Shown: positions 37,158 through 46,560 of the stretch, one piece after another
Layout of the letters: every line of letters begins with the position of its first letter
Position numbering within the stretch: position 1 is the stretch's first letter
Translations under genes and position numbers: made by a program
Notes under the pieces: model-generated
The model's input: only the letters and a program-made list of their open reading frames with translations
What the model was told of the DNA's origin: nothing
The model's database searches: none
Assembly (NCBI RefSeq): GCF_015159745.1
Contig: NZ_JADDOJ010000024.1
Span: 1-47,933, forward strand
Origin: Ramlibacter aquaticus
GTDB taxonomy: Bacteria; Pseudomonadota; Gammaproteobacteria; Burkholderiales; Burkholderiaceae_C
Length of the DNA: 47,933 nucleotides
Direction: 5' to 3'

Positions 37158-39694
37158 GCCTGCAGCGGCCCCACCGGCTGCGCCAGCGCATCGCGCACCC
37201 GGGCCCGCAGCCGGCCCGGCGAGAGCGGCTTGTAGCCCACCGGAACGCCCAGCGCCGCCGCGCGGGACACCACCTGGGCGTCCAGGTCGCCGGTGACCAG
37301 CAGGGCGCGCAGCCCCGGCCAGCGCTGGCGCAGCCGCTCCACGGCCTGCAGCCCGTCCATGCCGCCCTCGATGTGCAGGTCGGTCACCAGCAGGTCCGGC
37401 GCGCCGCCCTCCCGCAGCGCCAGCGCCTCGGCCTGCGCCGCGTCGGGTGCGACCCGCACATCGAAGCCCCACTGCCGCATCAGCGCGGCCGAGGCCGCCA
37501 GGGACTCCGCATCGTCGTCCAGCAGCAGCACCCGCTGGTGCTGCGCAGTCCCCAGGGGCGCGGCGCGGCCTGGCGGGGCCTCGGTCTGCGCGTCGCACAG
37601 CGGCAGCTCGACGCCGAAGCAGCTGCCCACGCCCAGGTCCGAGCTCACGTGCAGCGGGTGCGAGAGCAGGGTCGCTGCGCGCTGCACGATGGGCAGGCCG
37701 ATGCCCAGGCCTTCCTCGACCTTGCTGTCCAGGCGCACGAATTCGCCGAACACCTCGGGCAGCCGGTCGGCGGGAATGCCGGGGCCCGTGTCGCGCACCT
37801 CCAGCACGACCCGGCCCGGCGCCAGCGGGCGCACGGCCACCGTGACGCCGCCGCTGCGGGTGTAGCGCACGGCATTGGAGACCAGGTTCAAGAGGATGCG
37901 CCGCAGCAGGTGGCGGTCGCTGCGCACCCATAGGCCGCAGGGCAGGGTCTGCAGGCGCAGGCCCTTCTGGGCCGCCAGGGCCGAGAACTGCAGCTGCGCG
38001 TCGTGCACCAGGTCGTCCAGCGAGAGCGGGGCCTGCTGCGGCTCGTAATTGCGGCCTTCCAGGCGCGTCAGGTCCATCAGCGTGCCCAGCATGTCGGTGA
38101 GCGACCCGCTGCAACGGCGTATGCCGTCGAGCTTGTGTTCGCGCTCCAGGGCATCGGGCGCGCCGGCGGCCAGCTCCGCCAGCAGCCCCAGGGCATGCGC
38201 GGGCTGGCGCAGGTCGTGGCAGGCGGCGGCCAGCAGGCGGGTGCGCGAATCGTGCACCGCCTGCAGGGCGCGGTTCTGCTGCTCGACCTCGGCGCCCAGG
38301 CGCTGCAGGGTGCGCTTCTGGCGCGCCTGCCGCACCGCCAGCAGGCCGAAGCCCAGCGCGGCCAGGAAGGCCGCGGCCAGGCCGAGGCTGAGCAGCTGGC
38401 GGCCCGTTTCCTGCGTGGCCTGCTGCGCGCGCAGGAACTCGTTCTCGCGTTCGCGGATGCGGGCGTCGAAGCGGGCCTCCAGGAACTGGGCCTGCCGCGA
38501 GGCGGCCTGGCGCAGGTTCTGGTCGGCCAGCTCGCGCGCCCGCGTCGCCGCGGCATAGGCCGGCTGCCATTGGCCCAGCGCCGCCGCCACCTGCGATCGC
38601 AGCAGTTCCAGGTCCTCCTGGCCGCGGGCCCAGCCCTTGAGCGGGCCGGCCATGAGCTGCTCGCTGCGGGCCAGCCAGGCCATGGCCTCGCGCGGCTGGG
38701 CTTTCTGGGCGTAGGCCAGCGCGAGCAGGCCGTAGGCGCCGTTGCGGAATTCGGGCTCCTCCACGTGCGGCAGGGCCTCGCGCGAAGCGGCGATGGCTTC
38801 GTCCGGCTGGTTCGCGGCCAGCAGGGCCCGGGCCAGCGCCAGGCGGAAGACCGCGGCCGGCTCGCGCGGCCCCATGGTGCGCAGTGCCAGTGCCAGGCCC
38901 TGCCGCGCCGTTTCCACCGCCAGGGCCGGGTTGGACAGGCGCAGCAGCTGGACGATGCGGTAGTTGGCCTGGATCCCGAAATAGGGGTAGCGCTCCGGCG
39001 GCGCGAGCTCGAGCGCATGGCGCACCCACTGGATGCGCCGGTTGCGGCTGTCGGGGTCGGACTGCAGCCACTCGGCGCTGCCGGCCATGGCCAGCAGGAG
39101 GTTGGCCCGGTGCAGGTCGTCGACCGCGCTGTCCAGGGCCTGCTGGTACACGGCCAGGCTGCCGGCCAGGTCGCCGCGCAGGGAGGCGACGAAGCCCCGG
39201 CTCTGCAGCGTTTCCACCGTGCGCGCCGGGTCGCCCAGCTGCCGCACCAGCCCTTCCTGCTCGGCGACCACGGCGTCCGCGCGGTCCAGGTCGAGCCGGG
39301 CCAGGGCCAGGTTGGCCTGCACGTCCAGGATGTCGAACAGCAGGCGGCTGTCGCCGCTGGCCCGCACGGCCGCCAGCGTGGCGTCGGCTTGGGGGCCCAG
39401 TTCGCCCGGCTCGTACTCGGGCCCCGCGGCCTTCGCGGCCCACAGCGAGGAGGCGGCCCGCACGCGGCCGTGCAGGTCGCCCGCCGCGAGCGCGGCGGCG
39501 TAGCGGCTGGTGGATTCCCGCGCCAGGGCCGGCGCGTCCGCATAGGCCCGCTGCAGCACCTGCATGCGCCAGGCTCGCCACTCGGCGTCCACCATGGGCG
39601 CCGGCTCGGCCGCATGGGCCAGCAGCCAGGCGCCGGCCGCGGTGCAGGCGGCCAGCCGTGCGGCATGGCGCAGGACGCAGGAGATGCTGGGCAT
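37127..39694 (-). CDS. TPR-sensor hybrid histidine kinase
   Basis: An 855-residue membrane sensor. A signal-like hydrophobic N-terminus (1-28) is followed by a long helical-repeat region of TPR type (about 40-410), a membrane helix at about 433-453, a short coiled coil, a HisKA domain with phospho-acceptor His493 (ACHDLRQP), a HATPase domain (NLVSNAVRYT, DTGPGIP, GLGIGLPIV) and a C-terminal receiver with Asp772 (LLVTDLH). No DNA-binding output domain is present. The adjacent convergent regulator has lost its acceptor Asp, so phosphotransfer to it is doubtful; the real partner may lie elsewhere. Start chosen at MPSISCVLRHAARL with GGAGG just upstream. Confidence 0.9.
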   Translation of the reverse strand: MPSISCVLRHAARLAACTAAGAWLLAHAAEPAPMVDAEWRAWRMQVLQRAYADAPALARESTSRYAAALAAGDLHGRVRAASSLWAAKAAGPEYEPGELGPQADATLAAVRASGDSRLLFDILDVQANLALARLDLDRADAVVAEQEGLVRQLGDPARTVETLQSRGFVASLRGDLAGSLAVYQQALDSAVDDLHRANLLLAMAGSAEWLQSDPDSRNRRIQWVRHALELAPPERYPYFGIQANYRIVQLLRLSNPALAVETARQGLALALRTMGPREPAAVFRLALARALLAANQPDEAIAASREALPHVEEPEFRNGAYGLLALAYAQKAQPREAMAWLARSEQLMAGPLKGWARGQEDLELLRSQVAAALGQWQPAYAAATRARELADQNLRQAASRQAQFLEARFDARIRERENEFLRAQQATQETGRQLLSLGLAAAFLAALGFGLLAVRQARQKRTLQRLGAEVEQQNRALQAVHDSRTRLLAAACHDLRQPAHALGLLAELAAGAPDALEREHKLDGIRRCSGSLTDMLGTLMDLTRLEGRNYEPQQAPLSLDDLVHDAQLQFSALAAQKGLRLQTLPCGLWVRSDRHLLRRILLNLVSNAVRYTRSGGVTVAVRPLAPGRVVLEVRDTGPGIPADRLPEVFGEFVRLDSKVEEGLGIGLPIVQRAATLLSHPLHVSSDLGVGSCFGVELPLCDAQTEAPPGRAAPLGTAQHQRVLLLDDDAESLAASAALMRQWGFDVRVAPDAAQAEALALREGGAPDLLVTDLHIEGGMDGLQAVERLRQRWPGLRALLVTGDLDAQVVSRAAALGVPVGYKPLSPGRLRARVRDALAQPVGPLQAQDSAGMPLR

Positions 39695-39838
39695 GGAGCC
39701 TCCGGGCAGTGCTCATCAGTGTAGCGCCGGGCCCAGGCGCAACCTGCCCGCCGCCCTCCCGGCGCGTGCAGGCTGGCCGCTCGCGCGGCCCGACCCCCGG
39801 CCCGCCTCGGGCAAGCGGCCGCCCCGGGGCCGGGGGCG

Positions 39839-39844
39839 GATAAT
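39839..39844 (+). promoter_or_regulatory. -10 element of rodA, leaderless spacing
   Basis: GATAAT ends six bases before the rodA ATG at 39851, with no Shine-Dalgarno in front of the ATG. A divergent -10-like TACACT for the kinase gene is visible on the minus strand at 39718-39723. Confidence 0.6.
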
Positions 39845-39850
39845 CCGCCC

Positions 39851-41005
39851 ATGTCTGCAGTCATCGACAAGCCGCCGCTCTGGCAGCGGCTGGCTCCCAT
39901 GGTCAGCGGTTTCGACGGACCGCTCGCCTTCGCCATCTTCCTGCTGGCCTGCGCGGGCCTGCTCACCATGTATTCCTCGGGCTACGACCACGGCACCCGC
40001 TTCGCCGACCACAGCCGCAACATGGTGCTGGCCGGCGTGATCCTGTTCGTGGTGGCCCAGGTGCCGCCGCAGCGCCTGATGAGCCTGGCGGTGCCGCTGT
40101 ACACGCTGGGCGTGGCGCTGCTGATCGCGGTCGCCGTCTTCGGCGTGACCAAGAAGGGCGCGCGGCGCTGGCTCAACATCGGCGTCGTCATCCAGCCGAG
40201 CGAGATCCTCAAGATCGCCATGCCGCTGATGCTGGCCTGGTGGTTCCAGAAGCGCGAGGGCCAGTTGCGGCCGCTCGATTTCGTGGTGGCGGGGGTGCTG
40301 CTGGCGGTGCCGGTGGGCCTGATCGTCAAGCAGCCCGACCTGGGCACCGCGATCCTGGTGCTGGCCGCGGGCATGTCGGTGATCTTCTTCGCCGGCCTGT
40401 CCTGGAAGCTGATCGTGCCGCCGGTGGTGATCGGGCTCACGGCCGCGGTGCTGCTGGTGGCCTTCGAAGGCCGCCTGTGCGCCGACGGCGTGCGCTGGCC
40501 GGTGCTGCACGACTACCAGCAGCAGCGCATCTGCACCCTGCTGGACCCCGGCAAGGACCCGCTGGGCAAGGGCTTCCACATCATCCAGGGCATGATCGCC
40601 ATCGGCTCCGGCGGCGTGCTGGGCAAGGGCTTCATGCAGGGCACGCAGACCCACCTGGAGTTCATCCCCGAGCGCACCACCGACTTCATCTTCGCCGCCT
40701 TCTCCGAGGAGTTCGGCCTGGTCGGCACCCTGTGCCTGATCGGCGGCTTCAGCTTCCTGCTGCTGCGCGGGCTGGCCATCGCCCTGGAGGCCTCCAGCCT
40801 GTTCGCGCGGCTGCTCGCCGGGTCCATCACCATGATCTTCTTCACCTACGCCTTCGTGAACATGGGCATGGTCACCGGCATCCTGCCCGTGGTCGGCGTG
40901 CCGCTGCCCTTCATCAGCTACGGGGGCACCGCGATGGCGACCCTGGGCATGGGCCTGGGCATGCTGATGTCCATCGCCAAGACCAAGCGGCTGGTGCAGA
41001 CATGA
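39851..41005 (+). CDS. rodA: Rod-shape peptidoglycan glycosyltransferase RodA
   Basis: SEDS-family polymerase of the elongasome that extends lateral-wall glycan strands with PBP2. The 384-residue product has about ten membrane helices, KKGARRWLNIGVVIQPSEILKIAMP, KQPDLGTAI, GSGGVLGKGFMQGTQTHLEFIPERTTDFIFAA and PLPFISYGGTAM. The HLEFIPE-TTDFIF segment identifies RodA rather than FtsW. It stands apart from mreBCD and mrdA, which are not in the window. The stop overlaps the next gene's ATG by four bases. A leaderless-type -10 lies upstream. Confidence 0.96.
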   Translation: MSAVIDKPPLWQRLAPMVSGFDGPLAFAIFLLACAGLLTMYSSGYDHGTRFADHSRNMVLAGVILFVVAQVPPQRLMSLAVPLYTLGVALLIAVAVFGVTKKGARRWLNIGVVIQPSEILKIAMPLMLAWWFQKREGQLRPLDFVVAGVLLAVPVGLIVKQPDLGTAILVLAAGMSVIFFAGLSWKLIVPPVVIGLTAAVLLVAFEGRLCADGVRWPVLHDYQQQRICTLLDPGKDPLGKGFHIIQGMIAIGSGGVLGKGFMQGTQTHLEFIPERTTDFIFAAFSEEFGLVGTLCLIGGFSFLLLRGLAIALEASSLFARLLAGSITMIFFTYAFVNMGMVTGILPVVGVPLPFISYGGTAMATLGMGLGMLMSIAKTKRLVQT

Positions 41006-41898
41006 ACGCGCCGGCGCTGCCATCGGCCGGCGTCGGCATCGTCGGCACCGGCAACATGGGCGGCGCGATGGCGCGCCGGCTGCTCGCCCTGGGCTGGACG
41101 GTGCGGGCCTGCGACATCGACGCCCCCAAGGTGCAGGCCCTGGCCGCCGCGGGCGCGCGGCCGGCGCCCCGCCCGGCGGACGCGGCGGCCGGCAGCGCCG
41201 CCCTCATCGTCTGCGTCGTCGACGCCGGCCAGGCGCGCGAGGTGCTGTTCGGCCCGGACGGCGCGGCGGCGGCGCTGGCGGCCGGCACGCCGGTGCTGCT
41301 GTGCCCCACCATCGCCCCCGAGGACGTGGAGGACATCGCCGAGCGCCTGCGCGTCCTGGGCCTGGCGCCCGTGGACGCGCCCATGTCGGGCGGCCCGCAG
41401 CGCGCCCTGGAAGGCCGCATGAGCCTGATGGTGGCCTGCGCCGACGCCGACTTCGAGCGCGCGGCGCCACTGCTGCAGGCCCTGAGCGGCCAGGTGTTCC
41501 GCATCGGCACCCGGGTGGGCGACGGCGCCCGCACCAAGCTCGTCAACAACCTGCTGGCCGGCATCAACCTGGTGGGCGCGGCCGAGGCCATCGCCCTGGC
41601 GCGGCGCCTGGGCCTGAACGCCTCGGCCACCCTGGACGTGATCGAGAAGTCCAGCGGCCAGAGCTGGGCCGGCACCGACCGCATGCGCCGCGCCATCGCC
41701 GGCGAGACCACGCCGCTGGCCCACATGACCCTGCTGGCCAAGGACACGGGCCTGGCCATGGCGGCGGCGCACCGTGCCGGCTTCGAGGGCCCGCTGGGCG
41801 CCCACGCGCGGGACACCTTCGCGGCGGCCCTGGCGGCGGGCTTGGCGGAGGCCGACGACAGCGCCCTGCTGCCCTGGCTGGAGGGCCGCGCCGGCTGA
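41002..41898 (+). CDS. NAD(P)-dependent beta-hydroxyacid dehydrogenase
   Basis: A 298-residue enzyme of the 3-hydroxyisobutyrate / tartronate semialdehyde dehydrogenase family. It has the nucleotide motif GIVGTGNMGGAMA near the N-terminus, the substrate motif DAPMSGGPQRALEGRMSLMV, and catalytic Lys179 in TKLVNNLLAGINLVG. The substrate cannot be read from sequence; hydroxyisobutyrate, tartronate semialdehyde or glyoxylate/succinate semialdehyde are options. The frame is open upstream in rodA, but MNAPALPSAGVGIVG at 41002, overlapping the rodA stop, is the start. Co-translation with rodA is unexpected for a catabolic enzyme. Confidence 0.88.
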   Translation: MNAPALPSAGVGIVGTGNMGGAMARRLLALGWTVRACDIDAPKVQALAAAGARPAPRPADAAAGSAALIVCVVDAGQAREVLFGPDGAAAALAAGTPVLLCPTIAPEDVEDIAERLRVLGLAPVDAPMSGGPQRALEGRMSLMVACADADFERAAPLLQALSGQVFRIGTRVGDGARTKLVNNLLAGINLVGAAEAIALARRLGLNASATLDVIEKSSGQSWAGTDRMRRAIAGETTPLAHMTLLAKDTGLAMAAAHRAGFEGPLGAHARDTFAAALAAGLAEADDSALLPWLEGRAG

Positions 41899-41995
41899 GC
41901 CGCCACGGCCGGCGGCGGCCCCCCGGGGCCTGCGCCGCCCATGGATGAGCAGGGTGGGGCGGTGCTGCCCTGCTGCGCCTTGCGGCCCGGGCCCC

Positions 41996-42001
41996 TAGAA
42001 T
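41996..42001 (+). promoter_or_regulatory. -10 element of tldD, leaderless spacing
   Basis: TAGAAT ends six bases before the tldD ATG at 42008. The preceding gap (41899-41995) is GC-rich and shows no other clear element. Confidence 0.6.
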
Positions 42002-42007
42002 GGCCCG

Positions 42008-43468
<1,461 letters not shown>

Positions 43469-43481
43469 GCCGGGGGACGCG

Positions 43482-44054
43482 ATGTCAGCCAAGCCGCAGA
43501 CGACGCGACTTCGCATCGACCCCATCACCAACCTGCCGAGCATCAACACCTTCGGCGAGCTGAGCGACTTCCTGCGCAGCGCGGCCTCCGACGAGGACAG
43601 CCGCAAGTTCTCCGAGATGATGTCGCAGCTCTCGGTGCACATCGAGGGCATCATCTCCAGCCTGCGGGCCAGCCGCGAGCGCGAGCGCGTGGCGCCCATG
43701 CTGGTGGACTTCCTCACGGTGCTGCGCAACCACCGGGCCTTCGTGGTGCACCTGGGGCTGTCCTGGCGGGGGCTGTACGAGTACGCCGCCTACCTGCAGG
43801 CGCTCAACAACTTCCGGGTGCTGATCGGCCAGTGGCTGCTGGACGGCGGCACGCAGAGCCGCGAGCTGACCCTCACCGCCGAGGACTTCGAGCTGGTGGC
43901 CTGGCGCACGCTGGGCGAGGGCATGCTGCTGATCGACATGTACGAGCAGTGGATCCAGGGCCCGGGCGCCAGCGACGACGGGCCCACCCTGTCCGGCGCG
44001 CGCGAGCCGCAGGTGGAGCGGGCGGTGCAGTGGTGGAAAAGGCTGCGCCGCTGA
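43482..44054 (+). CDS. Hypothetical protein downstream of tldD
   Basis: A 190-residue protein that I do not recognise. It has no signal peptide or membrane helix, is predicted largely helical, and contains a Trp-rich C-terminal part (LGLSWRGLYEYAAYLQALNNF and RAVQWWKRLRR). GGGGGA stands about eight bases before the ATG as a Shine-Dalgarno. Base composition matches the neighbours, and the gap to tldD is 13 bases, so it is probably co-transcribed with tldD. The aroG attenuator begins about 20 bases after its stop. Confidence 0.7.
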   Translation: MSAKPQTTRLRIDPITNLPSINTFGELSDFLRSAASDEDSRKFSEMMSQLSVHIEGIISSLRASRERERVAPMLVDFLTVLRNHRAFVVHLGLSWRGLYEYAAYLQALNNFRVLIGQWLLDGGTQSRELTLTAEDFELVAWRTLGEGMLLIDMYEQWIQGPGASDDGPTLSGAREPQVERAVQWWKRLRR

Positions 44055-44072
44055 GGCCGCCGGCGCTTGTGC

Positions 44073-44078
44073 TACATT
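44073..44078 (+). promoter_or_regulatory. -10 element of the DAHP synthase leader
   Basis: TACATT ends seven bases before the ATG at 44086 and one base before an in-frame ATG at 44080. Transcription from here would make the leader peptide mRNA leaderless with 44086 as start. No good -35 is visible. Confidence 0.5.
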
Positions 44079-44085
44079 GATGCCC

Positions 44086-44166
44086 ATGACTTCGGTCCGC
44101 GCTTATTTTTTTGGCTTTTTCTGGTTCTCCACGCCCCCGGCGGTTGAGAGACCTGAACGCGGCTGA
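44086..44166 (+). CDS. Aromatic-amino-acid attenuator leader peptide
   Basis: A 26-codon frame reading MTSVRAYFFGFFWFSTPPA and then a charged tail, ending in TGA. One Tyr, five Phe and one Trp codon fall within eight codons (TAT to TTC, 44104-44127), the classical sign of a ribosome-stalling leader. It lies directly upstream of the DAHP synthase gene and its terminator hairpin. The reading resembles PheL in logic but covers all three aromatic residues. An in-frame ATG at 44080 would add two codons. Confidence 0.85.
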   Translation: MTSVRAYFFGFFWFSTPPAVERPERG

Positions 44167-44202
44167 AGACGACGCGCAAGGAATCCAGAAAAACCGCCGG
44201 GG
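44135..44202 (+). promoter_or_regulatory. Antiterminator pairing of the aroG attenuator
   Basis: CCCCGGCGGTT (44135-44145), inside the leader peptide just after the aromatic codons, is perfectly complementary over 11 bases to AACCGCCGGGG (44192-44202), the left arm of the terminator. The two structures are mutually exclusive. A ribosome stalled on the early Phe codons would leave 44135-44145 free to form the antiterminator. Confidence 0.75.
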
Positions 44203-44222
44203 CCCACCCGGCGGTTTTTTTT
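44189..44222 (+). terminator. Intrinsic terminator of the aroG attenuator
   Basis: CCGCCGGG (44194-44201) and CCCGGCGG (44207-44214) form a perfect 8-bp GC stem with a five-base loop; five A-T pairs extend it and eight T residues follow (44215-44222). It lies between the leader peptide and the DAHP synthase start, so it acts as an attenuator and not as a gene end. Confidence 0.9.
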
Positions 44223-44256
44223 CGTCCCCATCCCAACCCCGATTCGAGAGGATCCC

Positions 44257-45381
44257 ATGAACGCACGAGCCCAGAACCCCGCCAGCTGGCATGCGCAGCC
44301 CGTCGACAAGACCAGCGAGACCGACGACGAACGCATCAAGGACATCACCGTGCTGCCGCCTCCCGAACACCTGATCCGCTTCTTCCCGATCCAGGGCACG
44401 CCGGCCGAGAAGCTCATCACCGGCACGCGCCACGCCATCCACCGCATCATGCACGGCGAGGACGACCGCCTGCTGGTCGTGATCGGCCCCTGCTCCATCC
44501 ACGACCCGGCCGCCGCGCTGGAGTACGCGCGCCGCCTGCGCGACGTGCGCGCCCGGCATGCGGACACGCTGGAGGTGGTGATGCGCGTGTACTTCGAAAA
44601 GCCGCGCACCACCGTGGGCTGGAAGGGGCTGATCAACGATCCCTACCTGGACGAGAGCTTCCGCATCGACGAGGGCCTGCGCATCGCGCGCCAGCTGCTG
44701 ATCGAGATCAACCGCCTGGGCGTGCCGGCGGGCAGCGAGTTCCTGGACGTGATCTCGCCGCAGTACATCGGCGACCTGATCGCCTGGGGCGCCATCGGCG
44801 CGCGCACCACCGAAAGCCAGGTGCACCGCGAACTGGCCTCGGGCCTGTCCGCGCCCATCGGCTTCAAGAACGGCACCGACGGCAACATCAAGATCGCCAC
44901 CGACGCGATCCAGGCCGCCGCCCGTCCGCACCACTTCCTGTCGGTGCACAAGAACGGCCAGGTGGCGATCGTGCAGACCAAGGGCAACCGCGACTGCCAC
45001 GTCATCCTGCGTGGGGGCAAGGCCCCCAACTACGACGAGGCCAGCATCGCCACGGCCTGCAAGGAACTGGAGGCGGCCAAGCTCAACCCGCGCCTGATGG
45101 TGGACTGCAGCCACGCCAACAGCAGCAAGCAGCATGAAAAGCAGCTGGACGTCGCTGCCGAGATCGCCCGCCAGGTGGCCGCCGGTTCGCAGCAGGTCTT
45201 CGGCCTGATGGTGGAAAGCCACCTGCAGCCCGGCGCCCAGAAGTTCACCCCGGGCAAGGACGACCCGGCTGCCCTGCAGTACGGCCAGAGCATCACCGAC
45301 ACCTGCCTGGGCTGGGACGATTCCCTGCGCTCGCTGGACCTGCTGGCGGACGCCGTGCGCACCCGCCGCGCGCGCCGCTGA
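44257..45381 (+). CDS. aroG: 3-deoxy-7-phosphoheptulonate (DAHP) synthase, class I
   Basis: Condenses phosphoenolpyruvate and erythrose 4-phosphate, the first step of the shikimate pathway. The 374-residue product matches the AroF/G/H family: VVIGPCSIHDPAAALEYA, MRVYFEKPRTTVGWKGLINDP, GARTTESQVHRELASGLS, GFKNGTDG and LMVDCSHANS. Metal ligands are expected in the CSIHD, DCSHANS and VESHL segments. GAGAGGA just before the ATG is the ribosome-binding site. Expression is very probably controlled by the aromatic leader-peptide attenuator. Which of Phe, Tyr or Trp inhibits the enzyme cannot be read; I use aroG loosely. Confidence 0.95.
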   Translation: MNARAQNPASWHAQPVDKTSETDDERIKDITVLPPPEHLIRFFPIQGTPAEKLITGTRHAIHRIMHGEDDRLLVVIGPCSIHDPAAALEYARRLRDVRARHADTLEVVMRVYFEKPRTTVGWKGLINDPYLDESFRIDEGLRIARQLLIEINRLGVPAGSEFLDVISPQYIGDLIAWGAIGARTTESQVHRELASGLSAPIGFKNGTDGNIKIATDAIQAAARPHHFLSVHKNGQVAIVQTKGNRDCHVILRGGKAPNYDEASIATACKELEAAKLNPRLMVDCSHANSSKQHEKQLDVAAEIARQVAAGSQQVFGLMVESHLQPGAQKFTPGKDDPAALQYGQSITDTCLGWDDSLRSLDLLADAVRTRRARR

Positions 45382-45389
45382 GCGTGCAC

Positions 45390-45413
45390 CGGCGGGGCGC
45401 CCTGGCCCCGCCG
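45390..45413 (+). terminator. Hairpin after the DAHP synthase gene
   Basis: CGGCGGGGC and GCCCCGCCG form a perfect 9-bp stem with a six-base loop, starting nine bases after the stop. No T-run follows. Confidence 0.45.
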
Positions 45414-45462
45414 CGCGAACCCGCGGCGCGGGGCGGGTCCGGCAACGGATGGGCAGCCCGGC

Positions 45463-45468
45463 TATAGT
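45463..45468 (+). promoter_or_regulatory. -10 element of the hypothetical gene at 45510
   Basis: TATAGT is a good -10 hexamer 41 bases before the ATG. No clear -35 is seen. Confidence 0.45.
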
Positions 45469-45509
45469 GCGCGCAGCCCGGCGCGACGCCGGCAAGCACG
45501 ACAGCGCGG

Positions 45510-46526
45510 ATGACCATCGAATTGCCACTTCTGCGGCTGGGCGCGGCCGGCTTCAATGCCATGCAGCGCGCGCGCATCGCCGATGCCCTGGACGACAGTC
45601 CGGGCGAGGCCTCGACCTGGGAGCTCGGCCCCCTGGAGGACGCTGACGCCTGGTGCTTCAACGGTGCCCGCACCGTGAAGCTGCCCGAGGGCCGGGTCCG
45701 GGTGGCCCCGGGCCTGGCGGGTGAACGCCCGGTCGAGATGCACCTGCCCGAGGTCGCCCGGCCGCTCGCCTTTTCCGCCCCCATGCCGCGCGGCATGGAC
45801 GCGCTGCTGCTGTTCGACCTGGACAGCCGCGACAGCCTGCACGCCACCTTGGCGCGTTTCGACGACTGGCTCACGCCGCTGCGGGCGCTGTTCTGCCTGG
45901 GGGCCCACATCGCCGAACGCGACAGCCCGCCCGCGCCGGGCGTGTGGGAGATTGCCGCCGGCGAACGGCTGCTGGCGGTGGTGCACATGCACGGCGATGC
46001 GGCGGTGCTGCCCGCGATCCGCCCCCAGGACTTCGAGCAGGCGGTGTGGACCCGCTGCCACGGCCCGCGCGAGGCGCCGGCGGGTTTCTGCCGCGCCAGC
46101 CTGTCGCAGGTGATGTGGCATTACACGGCGCGCACCCAGCGTGACGTGCTGCCGCACCACTACCGCAGCCGGCCGCTGTACTGGCGGCGCCCGCCGCGGC
46201 TGCCCCAGCGCATGCTCTCGGACGAGCACCTGAAGCTGATGCGCACGCTGATCGCCGCGCCGCGCACCTTCGCCGAACTCGACGCGCTCTCCGGCATCGC
46301 CCCCGAGAAGCTGGCCCGCCTGCTGGCGGCGCTCTATTTCGTCGGCAGCATTACCTCGAACCCGCGCCGTGCGGCTGCCGCGCAGCCCCGCCATCCCACG
46401 GTGCAGGGCGGGCTGCCGGAGGCCAGCGCGCCGGTGCCGCCGTCCACCGGCCCGGGCACCGGCCCGGGCGAACCCGGGGCCCCCGCGGACGACCTCACGG
46501 CGCCGGCGGCACTGCGGCCGCGCTGA
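45510..46526 (+). CDS. Hypothetical protein with a possible C-terminal winged helix
   Basis: A 338-residue protein I cannot assign. No signal peptide or membrane segment is visible. The first 220 residues look like a mixed alpha/beta domain. Residues about 232-285 (DEHLKLMRTLIAAPRTFAEL, then SGIAPEKLARLLAALYFVGSIT) resemble a winged-helix or helix-turn-helix unit. The last 45 residues are Pro/Gly/Ala-rich and probably disordered. It is convergent with mpl, 34 bases apart, and has its own candidate -10. Composition matches its neighbours, so recent transfer is not indicated. Confidence 0.7.
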   Translation: MTIELPLLRLGAAGFNAMQRARIADALDDSPGEASTWELGPLEDADAWCFNGARTVKLPEGRVRVAPGLAGERPVEMHLPEVARPLAFSAPMPRGMDALLLFDLDSRDSLHATLARFDDWLTPLRALFCLGAHIAERDSPPAPGVWEIAAGERLLAVVHMHGDAAVLPAIRPQDFEQAVWTRCHGPREAPAGFCRASLSQVMWHYTARTQRDVLPHHYRSRPLYWRRPPRLPQRMLSDEHLKLMRTLIAAPRTFAELDALSGIAPEKLARLLAALYFVGSITSNPRRAAAAQPRHPTVQGGLPEASAPVPPSTGPGTGPGEPGAPADDLTAPAALRPR

Positions 46527-46533
46527 GCCGGAC

Positions 46534-46548
46534 CGGGCCGCCGGCCCG
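46534..46548. terminator. Hairpin between convergent genes
   Basis: CGGGCC and GGCCCG pair across a GCC loop in the 34-base gap between the stops of the hypothetical gene and mpl. It could serve both directions, but no T-run is present on either side. Confidence 0.35.
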
Positions 46549-46560
46549 CCCGGCGCGGCG

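Noticed and set aside
36480..39716. A 1078-codon open frame overlapping the hybrid kinase gene
   Set aside because: It is in a different frame from the kinase, whose domains and motifs are intact; the translation is Ala/Arg/Gly-rich with no recognisable domain.
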